A stretch of 31,710 nt of DNA from Lachnospiraceae bacterium UBA6987 (GTDB lineage: Bacteria > Bacillota > Clostridia > Lachnospirales > Lachnospiraceae): assembly GCA_002449955.1 (NCBI GenBank), contig DJYD01000021.1:1-31710 (forward strand). Reading direction: 5' to 3'. The stretch's first letter is position 1, and each line of letters begins with the position of its first letter. A model generated the notes under the pieces. The model was not told the DNA's origin, did not search any database, and saw only the letters and a program-made list of their open reading frames with translations. Of the stretch, positions 14,888 to 22,664 are shown piece by piece. A program made the translations under genes and the position numbers.

Positions 14888-14910
14888 GAATCAGAGTTAA
14901 GGAGTATATC

Positions 14911-15759
14911 ATGAGAGATTTTGTGATCATGTCTGACGTGAACTGCGATGTCGATCCGGCGTATGCCGAGGAAAAAGGCATTGCAATTCTTCCCCAGTAT
15001 TATCATTTCAATGACGGAACGATCTACGGCGACGAGATCAAGCTGACGCCGCAGGAGTTCTATGCGCGCCTGGCAAAGGACAGAGCCTATTCCATGGGCT
15101 GCAATCCGGAGCGCGTGCGCGGGATCATGGAAGAGGAACTGAAGAAGGAACACGATATCCTGGTGATCATGGCGTCCTCCGAGTGCAGCGGCAGCTACAG
15201 CACAGTGCTTACGGAAGCCGAGGATCTGATGGAAGATTACCCTGGCTCGAAGATCTATGTTCTGGATACCTATCTGGAGGCGATCGCATCCGGCCTGCTC
15301 GTGTACATGGCGCAGGATATGAAGGAAGAAGGCAAGAGCCTTGACGAGATCGCCGCGGTCCTGGAAGAGAAAAAGAAACATATCGACGTGTATTTCATCG
15401 TCGAGCATCTGGATTATCTGGTGCGCGGCGGCAGACTCTCGCCGCTTTCCGGCGCGGTCGGCAGCATGCTGCAGATCAAGCCCATCCTGCACTTTGAGAA
15501 CGGCAAGATCGTGCCGTTAATGAAGTGCCGCGGACAGAAGGCTGCCAAGAAAGCCATTCTGGAACTGCTTGCGAAGAAAAAACTGGATAAAAAATATTAT
15601 ATCGGCGCGCACACAAACAACGAGGCGGGCGGCCGTGAGTTCCTTGCCCAGGCGAAGGAAGTGACCGGCCTGGATCCGCTCTTTATCAGCGAGGTCAGCC
15701 TGATCATCGGCGCGCACGTCGGCCCGGATGCCGTCGCCGTCGCCTTCTGCGAGGAGTAA
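14911..15759 (+). CDS. DegV family protein (FakB-like fatty-acid-binding)
   Basis: A 282-residue DegV/FakB protein. These proteins bind a single fatty acid and present it to the kinase FakA for phosphorylation. Diagnostic stretches are FVIMSDVNCDVDPAYAEE at the start, a serine-rich lipid-carboxylate loop SSECSGSYST (about residues 90-99), DTYLEAIASGLLV, and YLVRGGRLSPLSGAVGSMLQ followed by IKPIL. The ATG at 14911 has AGGAG six bases upstream; upstream in-frame Met codons lie inside the previous gene and lack a site. No fakA is in the window. It is followed 12 bases later by a strong hairpin that separates it from the next gene. Confidence 0.9.
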   Translation: MRDFVIMSDVNCDVDPAYAEEKGIAILPQYYHFNDGTIYGDEIKLTPQEFYARLAKDRAYSMGCNPERVRGIMEEELKKEHDILVIMASSECSGSYSTVLTEAEDLMEDYPGSKIYVLDTYLEAIASGLLVYMAQDMKEEGKSLDEIAAVLEEKKKHIDVYFIVEHLDYLVRGGRLSPLSGAVGSMLQIKPILHFENGKIVPLMKCRGQKAAKKAILELLAKKKLDKKYYIGAHTNNEAGGREFLAQAKEVTGLDPLFISEVSLIIGAHVGPDAVAVAFCEE

Positions 15760-15769
15760 AAACCAAAAA

Positions 15770-15799
15770 GGCCCTCCCCCGAAAACGGGGGAGGGTGCC
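15770..15799 (+). terminator. GC-rich hairpin between degV and the DUF218 gene
   Basis: A perfect 10-bp stem (15772-15781 with 15786-15795) with an AAAA loop extends by two more pairs across a bulged T. An A-run precedes it but no T-run follows, so it is a poor intrinsic terminator. Its 3' arm carries GGGGGAGGG, a potential ribosome site for an in-frame ATG at 15803. Confidence 0.5.
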
Positions 15800-15853
15800 C
15801 CTATGGAGCGGGTGAGGGCGGCATTCCGCCTGTTTTTGTTATTAGGACATATT

Positions 15854-16576
15854 ATGAGTATAGTATTAGTGATTCTGGGCATTATCTGCCTTTTTATTTT
15901 TATTCTCCCCCTGCCGGGAATCGTATTCAATATCGGCTCGGCTCTCGGGATCGCCCTCGGCTGCGCCCTGATCCTCTACGGTCTTTTTCGGCAAAAACTG
16001 CCGCGGAAGGTCCATAAGGCAGTGCATATTCTGACGGCGCTTGCCCTGGCGGTGCTGCTCTTTTTCGGCTGCCTGCTGTTTTACGGAACGAAAAAACAGC
16101 CGGAAGACGGTCATCCGGTCACGATGATCATTCTCGGCTGCCGGGTAAACGGCTCTGAACCGAGCCTGATGTTATGGAACCGCATCAATACGGCCAAACG
16201 GTATCTGGAGGAGCATCCGGAGGTGAAAGCCATCTGCTCCGGCGGCCAGGGAGATGATGAGCTGATTGCAGAAGGACAGAGTATCTATGACAAGCTGGTT
16301 CTGGCCGGGATCGACCCGGAGCGGCTGTACATTGAAGACAGATCCTCGTCCACGAAAGAGAACATTGCCTTCTCAAAAGAGCTGATTGAAAAGGAGGATC
16401 TCGCGCAGGACGTGATCCTTGTCACCAACGATTATCATTGCTTCCGCGCCATACAGCTTGCCGAAAAGCAGGGGCTTAATGCCTATGCCTGGCCGGGAAG
16501 AACCGCGCTTTATCTGCTGCCGACATACTTTCTCCGCGAATGCTGCGGGATCGCTTATCTGTGGCTGTTTGGGTAG
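15854..16576 (+). CDS. YdcF/ElyC-like DUF218 membrane protein
   Basis: A 240-residue protein with three hydrophobic segments in the first 80 residues (MSIVLVILGIICLFIFIL, then two more up to LFFGCLLFYG) and a C-terminal DUF218 domain. DUF218 motifs are TMIILGCRVNG, CSGGQGDDELIAEG, SSSTKENIAFS and VTNDYHCFRA. Relatives such as SanA and ElyC affect the cell envelope, but the biochemical activity is not settled. I start at ATG 15854, with AGGA six bases upstream. An in-frame ATG at 15803 is possible; its strong ribosome site lies inside the preceding hairpin. The gene ends six bases before the stop of a convergent gene. Confidence 0.82.
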   Translation: MSIVLVILGIICLFIFILPLPGIVFNIGSALGIALGCALILYGLFRQKLPRKVHKAVHILTALALAVLLFFGCLLFYGTKKQPEDGHPVTMIILGCRVNGSEPSLMLWNRINTAKRYLEEHPEVKAICSGGQGDDELIAEGQSIYDKLVLAGIDPERLYIEDRSSSTKENIAFSKELIEKEDLAQDVILVTNDYHCFRAIQLAEKQGLNAYAWPGRTALYLLPTYFLRECCGIAYLWLFG

Positions 16577-16582
16577 AAAAGA

Positions 16583-17269
16583 TCAGTTTTCTTCGGCGGG
16601 GATTTGTGCATTCTGACCCGCTTCAAGCAGGGAAACGGTTTCCGTGAGATGCCGGTAATAAAGGATACTAACGGCCAGGCTGAATGCAGTCACCGCGACG
16701 CTCAGTACGACCTCCAATATCGGAGGCAGGGTATGGAGAAGCTTGCTGAGGATAATGTCTCCGATGAACGAGATCGCAAAAAGGATAAGGATCAATTGAA
16801 GCAGGCGTTTCCCCTTGTCAGCGAAAGCATGCTTATCCATACTTTTCGCTATCACGCGGATCCCGCTGAAAATGTAAATCATCGAGGCCAGGGAAAGGCA
16901 TCTGACGGCATAGCTGAGAATGTCCTTCACCGTTTCAGGCAGGGGGAGAAGGTTGGCGGCAACCGATCCGGCCAGGCTGCAGATGAGGATGATAAAAGCC
17001 GTCCGGAAGGGGGCTGCCTCTTTTCCGGCCGAGTTTGTTCCCACAAGCCGCATGACAAGGGCAATGATGGCAAGAACGGCATCTGCAGCGGTGAGAAAAA
17101 AGACAAACGAGGCAAGGGCAAGATGCTGTGTGACGATCGTTTTCGGCGGTTCGTTCAGCAGGAGCAGACTCAGTACCGTTATGATCAGCATGATCACACT
17201 CATGACCATTTCCAGAATGACAGACAGGCGGATCTTTCTCAAACCGTTGAGTGTATTCGGATAATTCAT
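16583..17269 (-). CDS. Multi-pass membrane protein, function unknown
   Basis: A 228-residue integral membrane protein with about six hydrophobic segments (roughly 14-38, 49-73, 86-108, 117-138, 151-170 and 180-204) joined by short loops, and a polar C-terminal tail QNAQIPAEEN. I do not recognise a family. GGGAGG lies seven bases before the ATG at 17267-17269. It starts 28 bases after the helicase gene on the same strand, so co-transcription is possible but need not mean a shared role. Confidence 0.7.
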   Translation of the reverse strand: MNYPNTLNGLRKIRLSVILEMVMSVIMLIITVLSLLLLNEPPKTIVTQHLALASFVFFLTAADAVLAIIALVMRLVGTNSAGKEAAPFRTAFIILICSLAGSVAANLLPLPETVKDILSYAVRCLSLASMIYIFSGIRVIAKSMDKHAFADKGKRLLQLILILFAISFIGDIILSKLLHTLPPILEVVLSVAVTAFSLAVSILYYRHLTETVSLLEAGQNAQIPAEEN

Positions 17270-17297
17270 TTCATGACCTCCCGTTGTGTTTTTTATA

Positions 17298-19454
17298 TTA
17301 TATTTTTTCCAGATTCGCCCTAAACGAGATCGCTCTGGGCGTTTTTAATTCCACAAACTGCACGATGTAGGCGTTCTTTTTCATGTCCACGTCCTTGATC
17401 AGGCCTTCGCCCATGATGGGGTGCTTCACGCGGTCTCCGATGTGATACGCGGGACCGTTCATTTTGGCGGCCAGTGTTTTGTTGTAGGCTTCCGCGTACT
17501 CGCGGCTCTCTTTGATGAGCTCTTCGCGCGGGTCTTCATCGTAGGCCACAAGGCCGGGCTCGATATCCAACAGGAAGCGGGACATGTACTTGGGCGCGCC
17601 GTCAAAGGTGCGGCCTTCGGTGCCGGAGAGAAAGAGGCCCTTTTGTGCCCTTGTCATGGCAACGAAGCAGAGTCTTCGTTCCTCCTCCATGCCTTCGAAG
17701 GAATCGGTGCGCTTGGCCGGGAACACGCCTTCGTTCAGGCCGATCAGGAAGACGTAGGGGAATTCCAGACCCTTTGCGGCATGCACGGTCATGAGCTTTA
17801 CCTTGTCGGCCTCGTCGATCGCATCCGCCTCGGTAAAGAGGGCGATGTGGGCAAGGAAATCCGGCAGGGCCGCTTCCTCGCCGCAGCTGATCTCGTATTG
17901 CAGAATGGTCTGCTTCAGCTCGGCGATATTGTCCAGTCTCACCTGGTCGCCCTCAGTCCGCAGCATGGCTTCGTAACCTGAGGCCGCAAGGATCTCCGTA
18001 AAAAGCTTGGAGACCGGCATCTTTTCCGAAAGCTGCATGAAGCGTTCGATGAGGGCAATGAAGGCTTCTGCCTTCGTCCCCTTGAAAATGGGATCCTCCC
18101 GGTGCGCAAGCAGCGTCTGCCAGAGCGTCTTTCCTTCGGCGGCAGCGGTCTCGGCGAGGAATTTCATCCGCTTCATCCCCAGGTTGCGCTTCGGCTGATT
18201 GGCGACTCTGCGGAAGGAGAGGTCGTCCTGTGCCGCGATCATGCGCAGGTAGCAGAGCGCGTCCTTCACCTCGGCGCGGTCAAAGAACGCCACGCCGCTG
18301 TAGATATTGTAGGGGATCTTGCGGTCCATAAGCTCGCTTTCGATGCTGCGGGTCAGGTAGTGAGAACGGTAGAGGATCGTCATGTCCTTATATTTGATCC
18401 CGCGTTTTTTCTTCAGCTCTTCGATGCGGTCCGCGACCCATTTCGCTTCTTCCTCGCTGTTCTCGCAAAGGCTTGCGCGCACCATCGGCCCGTCCTCCTG
18501 ATGCGGGATCAGTTCCTTCCTCAGGCGGTTCTGGTTCTTCTCGATCAGGGAGTTTACGGTCTGCAGGATCTCGGGCGTCGAGCGGTAGTTGTCGTTCATG
18601 AAGATGGTCTTTGTGCCCGGGAACTGCTTGTCGAAATCCAGCAGGAACTTCACGTTCGCGCCGCGCCAGGTGTAGATGGTCTGGTCCGGATCGCCCACGA
18701 TGAAGAGGTTCTTATGGTAGCCTTGCAGGACCTCCATGAGCCTGATCTGCAGCGGGTCGATGTCCTGAAATTCATCGATCATGATGTATTCGAGCCGCTC
18801 CTGCCACTTTCTGGCGATATCCGGATGCGTTTCGAATATATAGAGCGAGAAGATGATGAGGTCGTTGTAGTCGAGGCCGAAGCACTTGCGCTCCTGGTAG
18901 AGATAGCCGTAGAAGAGGATGTCGCGCACGTCTGTGGCATTCTCATACTTCAGCTTCAGCTCCTCGAGGGAGAGATTAATCATATCGAGGTAATACCCCG
19001 GTTCGGTGAGGCATTTGCGGATCTCGAACATGTCGCGGGCGTCCCTGAAGGTCATGTCCTTCATGGTCAGGCCGCGCTCCTCGTAGATGATGCGGAGCAT
19101 GTCGTCGATATCGGAGTTGTCGAGCACGAGGAAGCTGCGCGGATACTGCACCGCGTAGGAATCTTCCTGCAGGATGCTGACGCAGAAGCCGTGGAAGGTG
19201 TTCACGTAGCCGGTGTCGTTGTCGCCGGTCAGGTTGTGGATGCGGCGCTTCATCTCGCCCGCAGCCTTGTTGGTAAACGTCACGCAGAGAATATTTGAGG
19301 GCAGGATGCCCATCTCACGCACCAGGTAGGCAAAGCGTGCCGCGAGAGCTCTTGTTTTGCCGGAGCCTGCGCCTGCGACCACGCGCACGTAGCCTTCGGT
19401 CGTGGTGACGGCTTCAAACTGCGGGAGATTCAGGTCTTTTAAATATTCTTCCAT
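17298..19454 (-). CDS. pcrA: UvrD/PcrA-type superfamily 1 DNA helicase
   Basis: A 718-residue SF1A 3'-5' DNA helicase. Motifs in order are a Q-motif LNLPQFEAV, Walker A GAGSGKT (about 28-34), TFTNKAAGEMKRRI, Walker B DEFQDIDPLQ, VGDPDQTIYTWRGA, NYRST, the motif V-like TVHAAKGLEFPYVF, and LCFVAMTRAQ. The C-terminus has a Tudor-like GDRVKHPIMGEGLIKDVD, typical of PcrA, which binds RNA polymerase. PcrA/UvrD acts in repair, replication-fork clearance and removal of recombinase filaments. The start ATG at 19452-19454 is set by AAGGAG six bases upstream; an ATG 24 bases earlier lacks a site. It is slightly shorter than typical PcrA. Confidence 0.93.
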   Translation of the reverse strand: MEEYLKDLNLPQFEAVTTTEGYVRVVAGAGSGKTRALAARFAYLVREMGILPSNILCVTFTNKAAGEMKRRIHNLTGDNDTGYVNTFHGFCVSILQEDSYAVQYPRSFLVLDNSDIDDMLRIIYEERGLTMKDMTFRDARDMFEIRKCLTEPGYYLDMINLSLEELKLKYENATDVRDILFYGYLYQERKCFGLDYNDLIIFSLYIFETHPDIARKWQERLEYIMIDEFQDIDPLQIRLMEVLQGYHKNLFIVGDPDQTIYTWRGANVKFLLDFDKQFPGTKTIFMNDNYRSTPEILQTVNSLIEKNQNRLRKELIPHQEDGPMVRASLCENSEEEAKWVADRIEELKKKRGIKYKDMTILYRSHYLTRSIESELMDRKIPYNIYSGVAFFDRAEVKDALCYLRMIAAQDDLSFRRVANQPKRNLGMKRMKFLAETAAAEGKTLWQTLLAHREDPIFKGTKAEAFIALIERFMQLSEKMPVSKLFTEILAASGYEAMLRTEGDQVRLDNIAELKQTILQYEISCGEEAALPDFLAHIALFTEADAIDEADKVKLMTVHAAKGLEFPYVFLIGLNEGVFPAKRTDSFEGMEEERRLCFVAMTRAQKGLFLSGTEGRTFDGAPKYMSRFLLDIEPGLVAYDEDPREELIKESREYAEAYNKTLAAKMNGPAYHIGDRVKHPIMGEGLIKDVDMKKNAYIVQFVELKTPRAISFRANLEKI

Positions 19455-19516
19455 GTCTTGCTCCTTGTCATTTGGCAACGGTTTGCTTTGTTGATTCCGA
19501 ATGTTTGTTCGAATCC

Positions 19517-19546
19517 ATCATAAGGGAAAAGGGACGGTTTTGTCAA
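19517..19546 (-). promoter_or_regulatory. Promoter of the helicase gene
   Basis: A perfect TTGACA (19541-19546), an 18-base spacer and TATGAT (19517-19522) on the minus strand lie about 60 bases upstream of the start. Confidence 0.7.
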
Positions 19547-19554
19547 GTAAACTC

Positions 19555-19583
19555 TCGAAAAGATGCGCAGACTGTGCTATGAT
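19555..19583 (+). promoter_or_regulatory. Promoter of the GH2 glycosidase gene
   Basis: TCGAAA (19555-19560), a 17-base spacer and TATGAT (19578-19583), with the extended -10 TGC before it. It diverges from the helicase promoter only a few bases away. Confidence 0.5.
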
Positions 19584-19664
19584 CAAGAAGATAAAAAGGA
19601 CGGATGCCCGATCCGGATGGCATGCTCTGCCGCGCGAAAAGGATCGAAAGTGGAAGGAAACAGC

Positions 19665-21362
19665 ATGAGAAGCTTATTGACAAGAGAAGGAGAGATAACA
19701 GGGGGGAAGTGGGAAGCCTATCCGCGCCCGCAGATGGTGCGCGAAGGCTGGCAGAATCTGAACGGCCTGTGGGATTTCGGGACGGATCCGGAGAAGATGA
19801 ACGAAGAGATCCTCGTGCCGTTCTGCCCGGAAAGCAGGCTGTCGCAGATCGAAAGGACATTCCCGGAAGGCACAAGATTCTTTTACCGGAAGGTGTTTCG
19901 CCTGGAACTGCCCCTTGATGGCAGGCGCATCCTGCTGCATTTCGGGGCGGCCGATCAGATCTGTGAAGTCTTTGTCAACGGAGAAAAGACCGGAAGACAC
20001 GAAGGCGGTTACCTTTCCTTCAGCTTTGATATTACGGCACTCGTGCATGAAGGTGGAAATGAGATCCGCGCGGAGATCGTGGATGATCTTTCCCATGATC
20101 TTCCCTGGGGCAAGCAGAAAAGAGCGCGCGGCGGCATGTGGTACACGCCTGTCTCCGGCATCTGGCAGACGGTCTGGCTCGAAAGCGTTCCGAAAAACTA
20201 TGTGAAGCGCCTCGAGATCCGCACGAGTGAAACCTGCGCCCATGTCCGTGCGGAAGGCGTTACGGAAGGCGTGATCGAAGTGGAAGGAGCGGAGGGAGAG
20301 CCGTCCCTGCGCTTTTTCCTGAAAAACGGCGAGGCGGACATCCTTCCGCCCTCTCCACACCTCTGGAGTCCCGAAGATCCCTTCCTTTACCGCTTCACGT
20401 TAAAGGCGGGAGAGGATGAGCTGTCCTCCTACTTTGCGCTGCGAAGCTTTCAGACGGGGCTCGAAAACGGCATCCCGAGACTGCTCCTGAACGGCAAACC
20501 CTACTTTTTCAACGGACTGCTCGACCAGGGCTATTTCAGCGACGGGATCTATACCCCTGCCTCCCCGCAGGTCTATACGCAGGATATCCTCCGCATGAAG
20601 GCGCTCGGCTTCAACACGTTAAGAAAGCATATCAAGATCGAGCCTGAACAGTTCTATTACGACTGCGACAGACTCGGTATGATCGTTTTTCAGGATATGG
20701 TCAACTGCGGGGAATACAGGTTCTTTCGCGATACAGCCCTTCCGACGCTCGGCTTTAATCTTAAGGACAGGCACGGCCGCGTGAGCGCGTCTGCGCGGGA
20801 GAATTTCACGGCAGCGATGGAGGAGACCGTGCGGCAGCTGGGCAGCCACCCTTCGATCGCGCTGTGGACCATTTTCAACGAGGGCTGGGGGCAGTTCGAC
20901 GCCGACAGTCTGTATGAACGGCTGAAAAAGCTGGATCCGGACCGTCTGATCGATTCGACCTCGGGCTGGTTTGAACAGAAAAAAAGCGACGTCACAAGCC
21001 GCCACGTCTATTTCAGGAAGGTGAAGCCTGTAAGGAGCGAGCGGCCGTTCCTGCTGTCCGAATTCGGCGGCTATGTGTACCAGATCCCGGAGCACAGCGC
21101 AGTGCCGGACAAGGTCTACGGATATAAAAAGTGCAAAACAAGAGAGGATTTTGTGCGGGATCTCCGCGCGCTCTATCTGGAACAGATCCTGCCGCTTATT
21201 CCGCAGGGACTCTGCGGGGCGGTCTATACGCAGGTCTCCGACGTGGAAGAGGAGACGAACGGCCTGCTGACCTACGACAGGCGGAAGGCAAAGATCAGGC
21301 CGGAGGAATTTGCGGATATCGCCCCGCTGCTGCAGGAGGCGGCAGGCTGTAAGGCATTGTGA
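19665..21362 (+). CDS. Glycoside hydrolase family 2 protein (beta-galactosidase/glucuronidase-like)
   Basis: A 565-residue GH2 enzyme. The order is an N-terminal sugar-binding sandwich (about 25-180, with NLNGLWDFGTDP and RKVFRLELPLDGRR), an immunoglobulin-like domain (to about 265), and a TIM barrel starting at LNGKPYFFNGLLDQGY. The predicted acid/base is Glu406 in FNEGWGQ and the nucleophile Glu466 in LLSEFGG. No signal peptide is seen, so it should act on imported oligosaccharides. It is shorter than classical LacZ and close in size to GusA-type enzymes. The exact sugar specificity is not determinable by eye. GGAAGG precedes the ATG at 19665. It is a single-gene unit ended by a two-way terminator. 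Confidence 0.88.
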   Translation: MRSLLTREGEITGGKWEAYPRPQMVREGWQNLNGLWDFGTDPEKMNEEILVPFCPESRLSQIERTFPEGTRFFYRKVFRLELPLDGRRILLHFGAADQICEVFVNGEKTGRHEGGYLSFSFDITALVHEGGNEIRAEIVDDLSHDLPWGKQKRARGGMWYTPVSGIWQTVWLESVPKNYVKRLEIRTSETCAHVRAEGVTEGVIEVEGAEGEPSLRFFLKNGEADILPPSPHLWSPEDPFLYRFTLKAGEDELSSYFALRSFQTGLENGIPRLLLNGKPYFFNGLLDQGYFSDGIYTPASPQVYTQDILRMKALGFNTLRKHIKIEPEQFYYDCDRLGMIVFQDMVNCGEYRFFRDTALPTLGFNLKDRHGRVSASARENFTAAMEETVRQLGSHPSIALWTIFNEGWGQFDADSLYERLKKLDPDRLIDSTSGWFEQKKSDVTSRHVYFRKVKPVRSERPFLLSEFGGYVYQIPEHSAVPDKVYGYKKCKTREDFVRDLRALYLEQILPLIPQGLCGAVYTQVSDVEEETNGLLTYDRRKAKIRPEEFADIAPLLQEAAGCKAL

Positions 21363-21367
21363 AAACA

Positions 21368-21406
21368 GAATCCCCTGTCATCCTGAGTGCAGGAGGCAGG
21401 GGATTC
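21368..21406. terminator. Bidirectional terminator between GH2 and mnmA
   Basis: GAATCCCCTG (21368-21377) pairs with CAGGGGATTC (21397-21406), and TCCTG/CAGGA pair inside. It lies between two convergent stop codons. Confidence 0.6.
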
Positions 21407-21444
21407 GTTCTTACAGGCTTTCAAATCAGCAGATGATCGTGTAC

Positions 21445-22503
21445 TCAGAGAATCGTGCCGCAGCCGAGGACGGTGTCTCCGTCATAGAAGACGGCCGTCT
21501 GGCCGGGCGTGGCGGCGCGCTGGGGCTCGTCAAAGAGCACGGAAGCGGTGCCGTCATCAAAGACCGTGACCTCGGCCGGCTGCTCATGGTGGCGGTAGCG
21601 GATGCGTACGGCGGCGCGGAAAGACTTTGGCGGTTCATCCCAGGCGATCCAGTTCAGATCGAATGCCGAAAGCTTTCGTGAATACAGCCCGTCATCGTCG
21701 CTTAAGATGACCCGGTTCGATACCGGGTCTATTTTTTTGACAAAAAGCGAGTGGCTCCAGGCGATGCCGAGGCCTCGTCTCTGGCCGATGGTATAGTGCG
21801 TGATGCCCTTGTGTCTGCCGACCACGGTCCCGTCCTCCAGAACGAAATCGCCGGGCGGGCAGTCCCTGCCGGTGTTCCGGCTGATGAAGCCCGCGTAGTC
21901 GCCGTCGGGCACGAAACAGATATCCTGGCTGTCCGGCTTGTGCGCATTATAAAAGCCGTTTTCTTCGGCAAGCCTGCGCACCTCGTCCTTTGTGAGCTCC
22001 CCTAATGGGAAGCGCGTATGGGCAAGCTGCTCCTGGGTTAGTCTTGCGAGCACGTAGCTCTGGTCTTTCGAGGAATCAAGGCCTTTTTTCAGGAGGTACC
22101 GGTCGCCTTCGCAGCTGATCCTCGCGTAGTGGCCGGTCGCCACGGCGCCGCAGCCGAGGACCTGTGCGCGCAGATACAGCGCCCCGAACTTCATGTAGCG
22201 GTTGCAGTCGATGCAGGGATTCGGGGTACGCCCTGCCTCATAGGCACAGATGAAGCGGTCGATAACCTGGGAACGGAATTCGTCTTCGTAATTGAAGACA
22301 TAATAGGGAAAGCCGAGGCGGTTTGCCACGCTTCTGGCGTCCTCGGTGTCATCGAGAGAGCAGCAGGTCTTCGTGTTCAGGCCGGCTGTTTCGTTATTGT
22401 AGAGCTTCATGGTCGCGCCGATCAGGTCGTGACCTTCGTTTTTCAAAAGCAGAGCCGCGACGCTGGAATCCACGCCGCCGCTCATTGCAGCCAAAATCTT
22501 CAT
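21445..22503 (-). CDS. mnmA: tRNA-specific 2-thiouridylase MnmA
   Basis: A 352-residue enzyme that thiolates U34 of Lys, Glu and Gln tRNAs using ATP and a persulfide. The PP-loop SGGVDSS is at residues 8-14, the first catalytic Cys is C97 in TPNPCIDCN, and the second is C196 in SQDICFV. GHYARI and GQRRGLGIAW match the tRNA-binding and central regions, and the C-terminal beta-barrel ends at GQTAVFYDGDTVLGCG. The length is normal for the family and all key residues are present. TGAGGAA precedes the ATG by a short spacer. A TACAAT -10 box is at 22528-22533 (minus), with a weak -35. Confidence 0.96.
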   Translation of the reverse strand: MKILAAMSGGVDSSVAALLLKNEGHDLIGATMKLYNNETAGLNTKTCCSLDDTEDARSVANRLGFPYYVFNYEDEFRSQVIDRFICAYEAGRTPNPCIDCNRYMKFGALYLRAQVLGCGAVATGHYARISCEGDRYLLKKGLDSSKDQSYVLARLTQEQLAHTRFPLGELTKDEVRRLAEENGFYNAHKPDSQDICFVPDGDYAGFISRNTGRDCPPGDFVLEDGTVVGRHKGITHYTIGQRRGLGIAWSHSLFVKKIDPVSNRVILSDDDGLYSRKLSAFDLNWIAWDEPPKSFRAAVRIRYRHHEQPAEVTVFDDGTASVLFDEPQRAATPGQTAVFYDGDTVLGCGTIL

Positions 22504-22564
22504 GGTGATTCCTCACTACCTAAAGTGATTGTATCATAACAAAAAGAAGCTCTGTTGGCAAGGC

Positions 22565-22593
22565 TTGCGGGGGACCGGCTTCCATGTTATAGT
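22565..22593 (+). promoter_or_regulatory. Promoter of the heterodimeric ABC exporter operon
   Basis: TTGCGG (22565-22570), a 17-base spacer and TATAGT (22588-22593) lie about 70 bases upstream of the TTG start. Confidence 0.5.
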
Positions 22594-22664
22594 GAGCCTT
22601 GATCATGCAGGATCGCAGCAGATTTGCCGGGATCAGATCCTGCCGTTTCCAAGGAGGAAGAAGC

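Noticed and set aside
18102..19298. 398-codon plus-strand frame antisense to the helicase
   Set aside because: The composition is that of a shadow frame, and the minus strand encodes a complete PcrA-type helicase with all motifs.
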